In this document: positions 42,101-49,755 of the stretch, one piece after another | Layout of the letters: every line of letters starts with the position of its first letter | Numbering within the stretch: position 1 is the first letter of the stretch | Assembly: GCF_000974425.1 (NCBI RefSeq) | Contig: NZ_CP010429.1 | Coordinates: 4,635,501-4,699,500 of the forward strand | Direction: 5' to 3' | DNA from: Spirosoma radiotolerans | GTDB lineage: Bacteria; Bacteroidota; Bacteroidia; Cytophagales; Spirosomataceae | Length of the DNA stretch: 64,000 nucleotides | The notes under the pieces: model-generated | What the model saw: only the letters and a program-made list of their open reading frames with translations | Database searches by the model: none | Told to the model about the DNA's origin: nothing | Translations under genes and position numbers: made by a program

Positions 42101-43020
42101 AAGCCGCCACCGACGCGATATTATCTGTATTGCAACCGCTGGATGAGCAGGAGTTTACGGCGCAGGAATCGCTCGACGACGGCCATGCCATTCATGTACG
42201 GATCCGTGTGGCCAACGGGCGGGTTGCGTTTGATTTTTCAGGCACTTCGGGCGTTCACCCTAACAACCTAAACGCCAATATCTCGATTCTGTACAGTGCC
42301 GTGCTGTATGTGCTTCGGCTTTGGTGCGCTAAAGATATTCCATTGAATGAAGGCTTAATGGCTCCCGTCGACCTGATTCTCCCGGAATCCTCCTTTCTGA
42401 ATCCGATTTTTCCGGACTCACCGTCGGCCTGCCCGGCTGTAGTGGGTGGCAATACCGAAGTTAGCCAGCGGCTGGTCGATACATTGCTGAAGGCGTTACG
42501 GTTGGCCGGCTGTAGTCAGGGCACCATGAATAATTTCCTGTTCGGAAAATCAACATTGCCAAATCCCTTTGGCTATTACGAAACCATTGGCGGGGGCGCA
42601 GGCGCCACAATTGGGGCGCATGGTCGCTCGGCGGTACACCAGCACATGACCAATACTAAGCTGACCGATCCCGAAGAGTTCGAGCGTCGCTACCCGGTAA
42701 GGCTTCATGAATTCAGTATCCGTACTGGTTCCGGGGGTCATGGTCAATGGCGCGGGGGCGATGGCATCATTCGGGACATCGAGTTTCTGGAACCCGTACA
42801 GGCCACCCTCCTTAGCCAGCACCGGGTCGTGGCTCCGTATAGCCTGAACGGTGGCGAAGCGGGCCTAACGGGTCGCCAAACCTTGCTTTATGCCGATGGT
42901 CGGCAGGAAGATCTATCTGGCATTTTTACCCGCGCCATGCAACCGGGCGAACGCATCCGGATCGAAACACCAGGGGGCGGTGGAGCGGGTTATGTTCATC
43001 ATAAAAGTGATCAGACCTGA
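39169..43020 (+). CDS. HyuA-HyuB fused hydantoinase / 5-oxoprolinase family ATPase
   Basis: 1283 residues in one chain. The HyuA half (about 1-740) has the actin-like ATP sites IDTGGTFTDG, MRLGTTKGTNALLERKGG and LDMGGTSTDVARI. The HyuB half (about 755-1275) begins near QLELFTQRFRAIAEEMGAQL and has NDGSHLPD-like KYGGSHLPDV and GSGGHGQWRGGDG. Fused forms are known for 5-oxoprolinase, which opens 5-oxoproline at the cost of ATP; hydantoinases are close relatives, so the exact substrate is open. It lies 3 nt after the DeoR gene. A 25-nt-armed palindrome inside the gene (40141-40202) encodes an apparently extra loop ahead of the second ATP motif. Confidence 0.92.
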   Translation: MYQIWIDTGGTFTDGLAQDPNGILHRAKVLSSSRLRGQLIDGKLVAPWLTAPIFDGYYLRVVDTDELYTIESLGVDGTVVCTADKMPEYHATVELFTNEEAPVLAARLLTKTPVNQPFPPLTMRLGTTKGTNALLERKGGRVALLVTKGFTDVLKIGTQQRPNLFQLAIPPADVLYDSVWEVTERIAANGQVLTPLSDQTIADLIEHLRQSKPDAIAISLLNAYRNPVHEQQLNQALTAAGFSYITLSTAVSTAPQYVARTQTAVVDAYLTPVMRSYLDNVQRQLGGQEVRIMTSSGGLVRADLFQPKDSLLSGPAGGVIGASVVSDSLWQSEGNNTDSQRLSGTLTLDMGGTSTDVARIQGGLDYRFSTKIGHFDLQLPSLAIETVAAGGGSICWFDGTQLRVGPHSAGANPGPACYGVAVPGQAPLLTITDVNLLLGKLDPKQFGIPVFPAKAQEALAAIVRQVDATGTPASAIDLLRGFEHIANETMTGAIRKISVARGFDPKEYSLLVFGGAGGLHGCAIARLLGMERLILPFDGGLLSAYGIGQAQIERMSAQSILQPLSVIEPELPGIRQQLIDSATQTLQQDVGTETTIQVKAVSIFLRLMGQEATVEVPFSDQLATDFEQKYQHLYGHFPTNANGHPRPIEVESIRALASTVTEKLPTNGSPISHRHAVPVGYSTQFSGEAYPTYDWTQLQEGDTFRGPALLLNTTSSAFIESGWRLVVQANKNALIDYVADVEEPGEIAANEVIQLELFTQRFRAIAEEMGAQLQRTAFSVNVKERLDFSCALLDANAELVANAPHIPVHLGSLGVCARLVRNKIALKPGDVVITNHPKYGGSHLPDVTLLSGVFTDATPSEPPQLIGYVINRAHHAEIGGKVPGSMPPDAVSLVEEGVVLEPMYVVKAGEFLWKNTETTLGLSTYFTDGPYPTRALAENQADIEAALASLKAGETALKALTRQYGLSTVHHYMTRLKQAATDAILSVLQPLDEQEFTAQESLDDGHAIHVRIRVANGRVAFDFSGTSGVHPNNLNANISILYSAVLYVLRLWCAKDIPLNEGLMAPVDLILPESSFLNPIFPDSPSACPAVVGGNTEVSQRLVDTLLKALRLAGCSQGTMNNFLFGKSTLPNPFGYYETIGGGAGATIGAHGRSAVHQHMTNTKLTDPEEFERRYPVRLHEFSIRTGSGGHGQWRGGDGIIRDIEFLEPVQATLLSQHRVVAPYSLNGGEAGLTGRQTLLYADGRQEDLSGIFTRAMQPGERIRIETPGGGGAGYVHHKSDQT
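40141..40202. repeat. Intragenic palindrome in the oxoprolinase gene
   Basis: Arms 40141-40165 and 40178-40202 are complementary at 23 of 25 positions around a 12-nt loop. The frame stays open through it and encodes SDSLWQSEGNNTDSQRLSG, just before LDMGGTSTD, where relatives usually have a short linker. Confidence 0.7.
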
Positions 43021-43145
43021 GCTTAAAGCAACGGTCTATCCTTCCGTTCAAATCAAAAATTAGTAGCCAATAAAGTTGAAGGTCAACGTATGGAAATTTA
43101 GCTCCCAATAGCTCTTATCTTTATAGAATCTCAACACGTTTAACT

Positions 43146-44267
43146 ATGCAGCTCCCTTGTTTACTCACGGCGCTTATTTTTATACTCGTTGGCCAACCAG
43201 TCACAGCCTGGTCTCAGGTAATCAGTGCCCAGACAGGCTATAAAGATTTTTCAATCAACGGTAAAACTATCCTGTTGCAAAGCAAATCCGGTAAGCTCAA
43301 GTTAATCAAAGGCGTTACCAATAAGCAGCCTTTGGTATTAACTACAGATGCACCAATTGTTGCCTCGGCTATTGATCGTGAGGGCAATATCGTTGTTGGT
43401 GACACCAATCACTTCATTAAGTCCTTCGATGAACATCAAAAAACTTGGCATACTATCGGTAGCTATACCGATAAGTTGAGCAGTATTGTTTTCGACAAAA
43501 AAAATCAATGCTTCTTAATAACCAATAAAGGAATCGTCGATTTTCAAAGCAACACGTTATACTTTCCTGATAGCTCTTTCTCCCAAAATAAACAAATTAG
43601 GTATACAGGCAGCTGGTTCGATTCGCCAGTTTGTTTTTTAGACAGTCGGGATAAATTATGGCTTGGGTTCGATCAAGGTGAATGGGGGGGTAATGTGTAT
43701 GTTTTTAATACGCAGGAGCGAGCGTTTATACGCTTAAATACTAAGGAAGCTGATATGGAATTAAATCCAGTCAACGGCTTTTGTGAAGATCAGCAAAACG
43801 TTTATATGTCTGGAGGACTTAGTCACATCATGTTGACACACGGGAGCATTTATCGGTTCACCAATGAAATTGCAACACCTGTTTTGTTATCAAAAGATAA
43901 AGAAACCCCAATGGAGTTTCTTATGAACGATCCGCTAACGGGCAAAAAAAGTAAACAGATTGGAATTACATGGAAGGGAGGACATCGAATAGGGCCTAGC
44001 GCCTATAATCCCACCAACAATTGCCTGTACTTTTACTCTCAGTTTGGTATTTTCAACGCTAAACTCGGCACTAACCTGGCCGATATAAAAAAATGGCAAA
44101 AAGTTTTTGAACCAAAACTCCAATGGACGGGTGGCAGTCGTTATGCAGCCGGCCCAGCAATGAATGTATTGAAAATGCAATTTACCGCTGACGGCACATT
44201 ACTGTTTCTGACCGAACACAATGGACTTGGTGTTTTTGATGGAAAGAGCTTACGGTTTATTCAGTAG
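43146..44267 (+). CDS. Secreted protein of unknown function, probable beta-propeller
   Basis: 373 residues with a Sec signal (LLTALIFILVGQPVTAWSQ). The body shows repeated short beta-strand segments (AIDREGNIVVGDTNHFIKSF, SIVFDKKNQCFLITNKGIVD, LDSRDKLWLGFD, LKMQFTADGTLLFLTEHNGL). This is consistent with a six- or seven-bladed propeller, but no family is recognised. The gene looks more AT-rich and uses more AAA, TTT and TTA codons than its neighbours, which suggests recent acquisition or weak selection. It is flanked by the oxoprolinase and a TIM-barrel gene on the same strand, without clear operon signals. Confidence 0.75.
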   Translation: MQLPCLLTALIFILVGQPVTAWSQVISAQTGYKDFSINGKTILLQSKSGKLKLIKGVTNKQPLVLTTDAPIVASAIDREGNIVVGDTNHFIKSFDEHQKTWHTIGSYTDKLSSIVFDKKNQCFLITNKGIVDFQSNTLYFPDSSFSQNKQIRYTGSWFDSPVCFLDSRDKLWLGFDQGEWGGNVYVFNTQERAFIRLNTKEADMELNPVNGFCEDQQNVYMSGGLSHIMLTHGSIYRFTNEIATPVLLSKDKETPMEFLMNDPLTGKKSKQIGITWKGGHRIGPSAYNPTNNCLYFYSQFGIFNAKLGTNLADIKKWQKVFEPKLQWTGGSRYAAGPAMNVLKMQFTADGTLLFLTEHNGLGVFDGKSLRFIQ

Positions 44268-44311
44268 GTCTACGTTCTCTTTGTATTTATAGTCTTCTTT
44301 ATTTAAGACTT

Positions 44312-45250
44312 ATGCCCGCTTCCCGACGCCAGTTTCTAACCTCCGCTACGGCCCTCGCCGGGGCTTCCCTCCTGGGTGAAAGCCAGTTTGCACAGGCGCA
44401 GTTGGCCACGAAATCGTTGCCGGTTGCCTGCAACTCCTACACATGGCTCACGTTCTACCAGCGGCAGGGGAAAACCTGGATGGCCGATCCCGATGCGTCG
44501 CTGGCCGAACTGGCCCAATCGGGTATTACGGCGTATGAACCGGGGGTAAATTCGGCCGAAGAGGTTACGAAACTCGTGCCCCTGCTGAGCAAACACAAGC
44601 TGGTCATGCACTCGCTCTATGTAAACAGCACCTTGCACAGGGCCGATGAAGCGCAGAAATCCATCGACTCGGTACTGGCCATTGCGGATGCTGCCAAACC
44701 CGCCGGAACGTCTATTTTTGTCACGAACCCAAGCCCCATCAAATGGGGGACCAACGACGATAAATCGGATGCCGAACTCATAGAACAGGCTCGTAATCTG
44801 GACCAGCTCGGGGCTGAACTGCGCAAACGCGGCATTACGCTTGCCTACCACACGCACGCCCCCGAACACCGGCAGGCCGCCCGCGAATTTCATCACATGC
44901 TGCTGGCCACTGACCCAAAACACGTATCGCTTTGCCTGGATGCGCATTGGGTCTATCGGGGATCAGGAAATTCGCAGGTAGCCCTGTTCGATGTCGTTAA
45001 GCTATACGGCAGCCGAATCACGGAAGTACACATCCGGCAATCGAAAAACGGCATCTGGCAGGAAACGTTCGGCGATGGCGACATTGACTACCAGCGCCTT
45101 GCCAATACCTTAAAAGCCCTGAACAGTAAGCCGAATCTGGTGCTGGAACAATGCCTGGAGAAAGACTCACCCAACACCATAGGGCCCGTCGACGCCCACA
45201 AACAGGATCTGGCCCAGGTAAAGCGCGTCTTTGCCGGGTTGATCGGCTAG
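44312..45250 (+). CDS. Tat-exported sugar phosphate isomerase/epimerase-like protein
   Basis: 312 residues. A twin-arginine signal (SRRQFLTSATALAGASLLG) is followed by a xylose-isomerase-like TIM barrel: GITAYEPGVNSAEEV, HSLYVN, LAYHTHAPEH, SLCLDAHWVYRG, VHIRQSKNGIWQETFGDGDI and LVLEQCLEKD. His, Asp and Glu residues at the strand ends fit a divalent-metal site. Many such periplasmic proteins occur in Bacteroidota and act on sugars or inositols, but the substrate is not evident here. Confidence 0.9.
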   Translation: MPASRRQFLTSATALAGASLLGESQFAQAQLATKSLPVACNSYTWLTFYQRQGKTWMADPDASLAELAQSGITAYEPGVNSAEEVTKLVPLLSKHKLVMHSLYVNSTLHRADEAQKSIDSVLAIADAAKPAGTSIFVTNPSPIKWGTNDDKSDAELIEQARNLDQLGAELRKRGITLAYHTHAPEHRQAAREFHHMLLATDPKHVSLCLDAHWVYRGSGNSQVALFDVVKLYGSRITEVHIRQSKNGIWQETFGDGDIDYQRLANTLKALNSKPNLVLEQCLEKDSPNTIGPVDAHKQDLAQVKRVFAGLIG

Positions 45251-45288
45251 TGAAACAAACAGGAGGCTTGTGGGTTAATCTTTGTGAA

Positions 45289-45301
45289 GGTCACAGTGAC
45301 C
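45289..45301 (+). promoter_or_regulatory. Palindrome in the dps leader
   Basis: GGTCAC-A-GTGACC is a perfect palindrome, extended by GTGAA and TTCAC with one unpaired base. It lies 32 nt before the dps ATG and 3' of a partial TTTG promoter element (TAATCTTTG). Placement suits a repressor site. Confidence 0.35.
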
Positions 45302-45332
45302 GTTCACAACCTCATAAACTCACGTTAGTCTC

Positions 45333-45806
45333 ATGCAACCCAATATTGGCCTCGAAAAAGACGTCCTCAAACAGGACAATGTACTTTTAAATGATTTCCT
45401 GTCTGACCTGCACGTCTTATACATTAAGACCCGTAAATACCACTGGAATGTTGCCGGGCCGAACTTTATGGAATACCATAAATTCTTCGAGTCTCAGTAT
45501 AAAGCCATTGAAGCCGAAATTGATGAAGTCGCTGAACGTATCCGGCAGTTAGGCGGTACACCCCTGGCAACAATGGCCGAATTTATTCATAACACGAGTC
45601 TCAAAGAAGATTCTGGCAAGCCCAAAGACACAGCGGATATGTTCAGAAACCTATTGTCTGACCATGAGCAAATCGTTCGTGAACTGCGCGAAGACGTAGA
45701 AAAGTGCGACGACGAGTTGAAAGACGCGGGTACCGCCGACTTCCTGACGGGTCTTATGGAAGCCCACGAAGCGATGGCCTGGATGCTGCGGAAATACCTT
45801 TCCTAA
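45333..45806 (+). CDS. dps: Dps family ferritin-like DNA-protection protein
   Basis: 157 residues, standard Dps length. The intersubunit ferroxidase ligands are present at canonical spacing: His37 (KYHWNV), His49 (MEYHKFF), Asp64 and Glu68 (AEIDEVAERI). Dps dodecamers oxidise Fe(II) with peroxide and store the ferric core, protecting DNA. No long Lys-rich DNA-binding tail is visible. A palindrome lies in the leader, and the next gene is a divergent Nramp transporter on the same strand 95 nt away across a hairpin. This hints at metal-linked expression. Confidence 0.95.
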   Translation: MQPNIGLEKDVLKQDNVLLNDFLSDLHVLYIKTRKYHWNVAGPNFMEYHKFFESQYKAIEAEIDEVAERIRQLGGTPLATMAEFIHNTSLKEDSGKPKDTADMFRNLLSDHEQIVRELREDVEKCDDELKDAGTADFLTGLMEAHEAMAWMLRKYLS

Positions 45807-45830
45807 TTCCGAATAATGAGGAAGAATAAC

Positions 45831-45900
45831 TGAGGAATGATGGATTGTAAGGAGTTTTCTTTACATTCATCATTCCTCATTTCTAATTCATCATTCCTCA
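45831..45900. repeat. GAGGAATGATG inverted repeat between dps and the Nramp gene
   Basis: TGAGGAATGATG (45831-45842) can pair with either of two downstream copies of CATCATTCCTCA (45868-45879 or 45889-45900). It ends one base before the GTG of the next gene, so the alternative pairings could affect access to that start. Confidence 0.55.
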
Positions 45901-45901
45901 C

Positions 45902-47125
45902 GTGCCTAAAGTACTTTCTCTTCGCTCAGGTCTCGGCAGTGTTTTATTCTGGTCGGTTATTTCGGCTGCATTTATTGGCCCCGGTTCGGTGACGGCCTGT
46001 GCTATTGCCGGTTCAACTTATGGACTTCAACTCCTTTGGGTTCTCACCTTCTCTACCCTGGGCACTGTCTGGTTGCAGGAGGCCGCTGCCCGAATTACTA
46101 TCGCTACTGGCAATGATTTAGGCCAGGTTATTGTCCAGACCTATGCCGGTCCTCGCGGACGACGAATCGCCTGGGCGTTGTTTCTGGCTATTTTTCTGGG
46201 CTGTGCCGCTTATCAGGCAGGCAATATTCTCGGGGCTGTATCTGGCCTTGCCCTGTTAACGGGCTTTCCCGTTCCGCTCTTGACGATTGTTGTTGGGCTG
46301 GTGTGTGTCGTACTCTTATGGGTCGGCTCCACGCAGGGATTGGCGAATATGCTTGGCCTGGTCGTTTTTGCTATGGGCGGAGCCTTCCTCTACGTTGCCT
46401 TCGGGACGCCCGTTACACCCGCAAGTCTGGCTAGTGCGCTGGTTACGCCCGCCGTACCTTCGGGCTCTCTGCTGCTGATTAACGGCCTCATTGGGACAAC
46501 AATTGTGCCTTACAATCTTTTCTTCGGATCAAGCATCGTGCCAACGTCCGGTGATTCGGCAACTGGAGAATCCAATGGGCAGTCGTTGGGCGAAATGAAG
46601 TTGGGCATTTGGGTAGCCGTTATCCTGGGCGGCATCATTTCGGTGGTGTTGCTCTTGGCAGGTCTTCTCATTCCCAATGACTTTTCTTACGCACACATGG
46701 CACAGGTAATGACCAGCCGAATTGGTCCCTGGGCAGGGTCGCTGTTTGCCTTTGGCCTCTTTGCCGCCGGCTTTGCATCCTCGCTCACAGCACCATTGGC
46801 AGCATCCGTAACGGCACACAGTTTACTTGGCGTTCCGAAAAACTCGCTTACCTACCGGGCCATCTGGCTCATTGTGCTAACGACAGGGCTGGTGTTCGGG
46901 TTGTTAAACGTTACACCGATTCCGGTCATCGTTGCCGTACAGGCGATCAATGGCATACTCCTCCCGTTCGTGACGGTGTTTTTGTTTCTGGCCGTCAATA
47001 ATAAATCTTTGCTTGGCGATAAATACTGTAATACCCTTTGGCAAAATATAGCCATGGGCAGCGTTGTGCTTGTTACGGCCGTTTTTGGTCTCTGGAACGT
47101 CTGGCTGGCTATTCAGGCAATCTAG
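45902..47125 (+). CDS. Divergent Nramp-family metal transporter
   Basis: 407 residues with about eleven membrane helices in the LeuT-like Nramp fold. The start is a GTG. The two metal-binding helix breaks are unusual. TM1, canonically DPGN, reads FIGPGSVTA (Asp to Gly, Asn to Ser). TM6, canonically MPHN, reads TIVPYNLFF (Met to Val, His to Tyr). Canonical Mn/Fe coordination is therefore lost, and the substrate may be another ion such as Mg or something else. It follows dps on the same strand. Confidence 0.85.
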   Translation: MPKVLSLRSGLGSVLFWSVISAAFIGPGSVTACAIAGSTYGLQLLWVLTFSTLGTVWLQEAAARITIATGNDLGQVIVQTYAGPRGRRIAWALFLAIFLGCAAYQAGNILGAVSGLALLTGFPVPLLTIVVGLVCVVLLWVGSTQGLANMLGLVVFAMGGAFLYVAFGTPVTPASLASALVTPAVPSGSLLLINGLIGTTIVPYNLFFGSSIVPTSGDSATGESNGQSLGEMKLGIWVAVILGGIISVVLLLAGLLIPNDFSYAHMAQVMTSRIGPWAGSLFAFGLFAAGFASSLTAPLAASVTAHSLLGVPKNSLTYRAIWLIVLTTGLVFGLLNVTPIPVIVAVQAINGILLPFVTVFLFLAVNNKSLLGDKYCNTLWQNIAMGSVVLVTAVFGLWNVWLAIQAI

Positions 47126-47272
47126 ACGTTTCAGTGTCGATGAGCTGACTTCGTCTTGCTTATTTTTACTTAGTGGAATAGCTCACCAAAACCAGCAAAA
47201 ATCGTCCATAGCTAACGTGCGTCAAAGATACCCCAAGAGTTAATAGATTGATTTACAGGTGTTTTGTGACTA

Positions 47273-47365
47273 TTTCTTGTCATCCTGACGAAGGAGGGAT
47301 CTTAACGTATCCTATCTTGAGCGCTACGAAAAGTTAAGATCCCTCCTTGGTCGGGATGACAAAAG
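47273..47365. repeat. MITE-like GTCATCC inverted repeat
   Basis: 33-nt arms (47274-47306 and 47333-47365) match at 29 of 33 positions, with a 26-nt loop. The arm CTTGTCATCCTGACGAAGGA followed by GGGATCTTAAC has the look of the short palindromic elements spread through Bacteroidota genomes. It lies between the Nramp gene and the convergent phnZ-like gene. Confidence 0.65.
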
Positions 47366-47397
47366 CTAATCATCATTTACGTTAACGAAGAACTTCT

Positions 47398-47937
47398 TCA
47401 GTTGTGATTTCGATTGGCTATGGTTAAATAGTAAGCTATACCGGGCGTTGGCAAGCCCGGAATTTTGGCTTGCTCATCCCAGGTGCGCATTTGCAAAATG
47501 CCTTTGAAGTAAGGATTAGCTTCAAAATCGGCGGCTTCTTCCTGCGTCATCGGTCCACCCTGAAATTCCAGCGTTTTCAAACTGGCTTCCGACAACCGGG
47601 CGAAGTACTTCGGATTTTTGAATACCAGATAGCGCTTGGCATTCACATGGTGCTCAATCAATTGGGCTACTTTTTCCGAAAAGCCAAGATTACGAAGATA
47701 ATCGGCTCCCAGCCGTTCGTGGTCGACTGTGCCGTAGCCATCCATGTACCCATCGGCCATGGCTGGTGGAAGCAGATGACCAATATCGTGCAGGAAGGCT
47801 GCTACAACCGTTTCTTCATCAGCGCCAGCCTGCTCGGCCAACAAGGCGCATTGCAAAGCATGCTCCAACTGGGTTACGGGTTCGCCAAAATAAGCATCCT
47901 GCCCACCTTGGGCAAAGAGAGTAGCAATCGTTTCCAT
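47398..47937 (-). CDS. phnZ: PhnZ-type HD-domain diiron oxygenase (phosphonate degradation)
   Basis: 179 residues. The residues equivalent to those of PhnZ are all present in near-identical spacing: Tyr16 and Glu19 (AYFGEPV), His26 (QLEHA), His50-Asp51 and His54 (FLHDIGH), His73 (DHERLG), His97 (EHHVNAKRYL) and Asp153 (RTWDEQAK). PhnZ cleaves the C-P bond of (R)-2-amino-1-hydroxyethylphosphonate with O2, giving glycine and phosphate. A PhnY-type hydroxylase is not in the window. The gene lies downstream of the SusCD pair and two further phosphonate-type genes on the same strand, but behind a terminator (48044-48076), so it probably has its own promoter. Confidence 0.87.
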   Translation of the reverse strand: METIATLFAQGGQDAYFGEPVTQLEHALQCALLAEQAGADEETVVAAFLHDIGHLLPPAMADGYMDGYGTVDHERLGADYLRNLGFSEKVAQLIEHHVNAKRYLVFKNPKYFARLSEASLKTLEFQGGPMTQEEAADFEANPYFKGILQMRTWDEQAKIPGLPTPGIAYYLTIANRNHN

Positions 47938-48038
47938 AAGTAATACCGGATGGTTTATCCAGTTGGCTAATTGACAAAAGAAAGATCACCGACAATGATC
48001 TAATTATCCGGGGGTGAATATACGGATAACCCCGGAAG

Positions 48039-48076
48039 GAAAAAGACCGATCAGGTTTTGGAAACCTGATCGGTCT
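48039..48076 (-). terminator. Intrinsic terminator after susD of the phosphonate locus
   Basis: 15-bp perfect stem (48044-48058 with 48062-48076), 3-nt loop, and on the minus strand a T run after the stem. A second palindrome TTATCCG...CGGATAA (48004-48029) lies just beyond it, upstream of phnZ, and may be an operator. Confidence 0.85.
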
Positions 48077-48123
48077 ACTTTATGATAAATGGTGGGGTTG
48101 ATGGTTAATCTAAGAAGCGGAAA

Positions 48124-49695
48124 TTATTTCAATATCCACATGGCCGCATTGATGTCGTCATTACCGGCATACTGACTGGTTACGGCTGCGGCATTGTTTG
48201 TGGTGTTATACGACCGTTCGGTTGATGGATATTGCCACCGTACCGGAATCCGCTGGCTATTGCCCGTTCCGGGACCTACCAAAAATGTAGGCACACCTGT
48301 CCGACGCTGGTTATAAAACGCTTCCATGCCCGACTGCTGAAAAAACGCAAGGTACTTTTGCGTCAAAATCTGATTCAGTCCAGTTGTTGTATTGCCGGCG
48401 TAGTTTACGGCAGCCTGCGCGTAGTAATCAGCGAAACTGACATTTACGGTATAGGCGTTGAACACCTTATAGCCTCCATCGGCTGAGAAATAAACGGTGT
48501 TGGCACCATCTGTCAGGCCATAAAAACCCCAGGATGCCTGAATTCCTTTTTTGTAATAATCTTCGGCTGTACCGCCGGCCCATCCCCGGTTGATTCCTTC
48601 GGCAATGGTAAATTGCAGTTCCGGATAGCCGATGATGATATACGGTTCGGCAGTGTATGTGCTGTAATAGCGCTTCCGGTTCTGGAATGAATACAAGCCC
48701 TGGTTGGCATTCGAAGACATAATGGCCAAATCTTCGCCAGACGACGCGCCGACAAAAGCAGCAAAATCCGTTGGCTTCGCCCCCGCAGCGACTTTTGCCG
48801 TAGCGGGTTCAGCCACCACAAATGTCCGGGGATCTTTCAGCGTGGTCAGGGTGCCCAGGTATGTGGCCGACATGTTTTCACGCGTGGCGTTTTGCCCGAA
48901 ATTATCCGGATTACGATTGTACTTGTTGAACGAGCTATTATAAACGTATTGCAAGTTATCGTCCATCGAAGCCATCACAGGAAACTTGGTCGGGTTGGCC
49001 AATACTTCGGCAAATCGGGCTTTTACATTCAACTCTGTATCAGCCTCTTTCTTGCTCAAACTCACCAGCACCCGTAGCTTATAGGTGTTGACCGTTTTCT
49101 GCCATTTCGCCAGATTATTGCCGAGGTAAATATCGCCCGTCAGGTTGTTATCGCTTTTGGCAATCAGAGTGGTTAAGTCGGCATTGGCATCGTCGAGCCA
49201 TTTCAGAATCTGTACATAAACTTCCTTCTGCGTATTGTATTTTGGCGTCGGGTTATCCAGTCCCTGCAATGCATCGGTCAGGGGAATATCGCCCACGCGC
49301 TTGGTCATATTTTCGAAATAATACGCCCGAAAAAACTTACCCAGCGCCGAATAGGCGTTTACGTCCGGTAAACCCGCTTTCTTGGCTTCCTGCTCCATCT
49401 TCACAACGTTTTTCAGGGTTGTGTAATAGAGGCTGGTGGCTGTCCAGGCGTAATCATTGGTTGCGTAGTAGTTGTAGTTGCTGGCGTAAAACTGATCCCA
49501 CCGTTGTGCATCATTCCAGGCACCCCCACCCGCCACACTATACATGTCGTTTAATACACCATTGAAAACCAGCGAAGCCGGGGCGCTCGTCGGCCGGTTC
49601 GGGTCCTGCTCCAGTTCATCAAATGGCTTTTCGCAGCCTGAGAGCATCAGGCCAAGAGCCGTTAGCGAGACGATAACGAGTTGATTGAGTTTCAT
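48124..49695 (-). CDS. SusD/RagB-family lipoprotein (phosphonate locus)
   Basis: 523 residues from the ATG at 49695 (a longer frame to 49746 has no signal-like start). Lipobox LGLMLSGC (Cys21). The helical SusD fold has ALGKFFRAYYFENMTKRVGD, KWQKTVNTYKLRVLVSLSKK and a C-terminal ILTQKYLAFFQQSGMEAFYN. It pairs with the SusC gene immediately upstream on the same strand (60-nt gap with a strong hairpin) and should form the lid of that transporter. Its place between a PhnZ-type gene and an FAD oxidoreductase/PhnX-like pair suggests a phosphonate-bearing ligand, which is inference. Confidence 0.93.
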   Translation of the reverse strand: MKLNQLVIVSLTALGLMLSGCEKPFDELEQDPNRPTSAPASLVFNGVLNDMYSVAGGGAWNDAQRWDQFYASNYNYYATNDYAWTATSLYYTTLKNVVKMEQEAKKAGLPDVNAYSALGKFFRAYYFENMTKRVGDIPLTDALQGLDNPTPKYNTQKEVYVQILKWLDDANADLTTLIAKSDNNLTGDIYLGNNLAKWQKTVNTYKLRVLVSLSKKEADTELNVKARFAEVLANPTKFPVMASMDDNLQYVYNSSFNKYNRNPDNFGQNATRENMSATYLGTLTTLKDPRTFVVAEPATAKVAAGAKPTDFAAFVGASSGEDLAIMSSNANQGLYSFQNRKRYYSTYTAEPYIIIGYPELQFTIAEGINRGWAGGTAEDYYKKGIQASWGFYGLTDGANTVYFSADGGYKVFNAYTVNVSFADYYAQAAVNYAGNTTTGLNQILTQKYLAFFQQSGMEAFYNQRRTGVPTFLVGPGTGNSQRIPVRWQYPSTERSYNTTNNAAAVTSQYAGNDDINAAMWILK

Positions 49696-49714
49696 AAAGA
49701 ATCTATTTTTTGGC

Positions 49715-49751
49715 GTTCGATGGCGCGAGCGGTGTGCTCGCGCCATCGAAC
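49715..49751 (-). promoter_or_regulatory. 16-bp intercistronic hairpin between susC and susD
   Basis: GTTCGATGGCGCGAGC (49715-49730) pairs perfectly with 49736-49751 around a GGTGT loop. On the transcribed strand it is followed by A-rich sequence, not a T run, so it is unlikely to terminate fully. It lies 4 nt after the susC stop. Confidence 0.6.
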
Positions 49752-49755
49752 CTGT

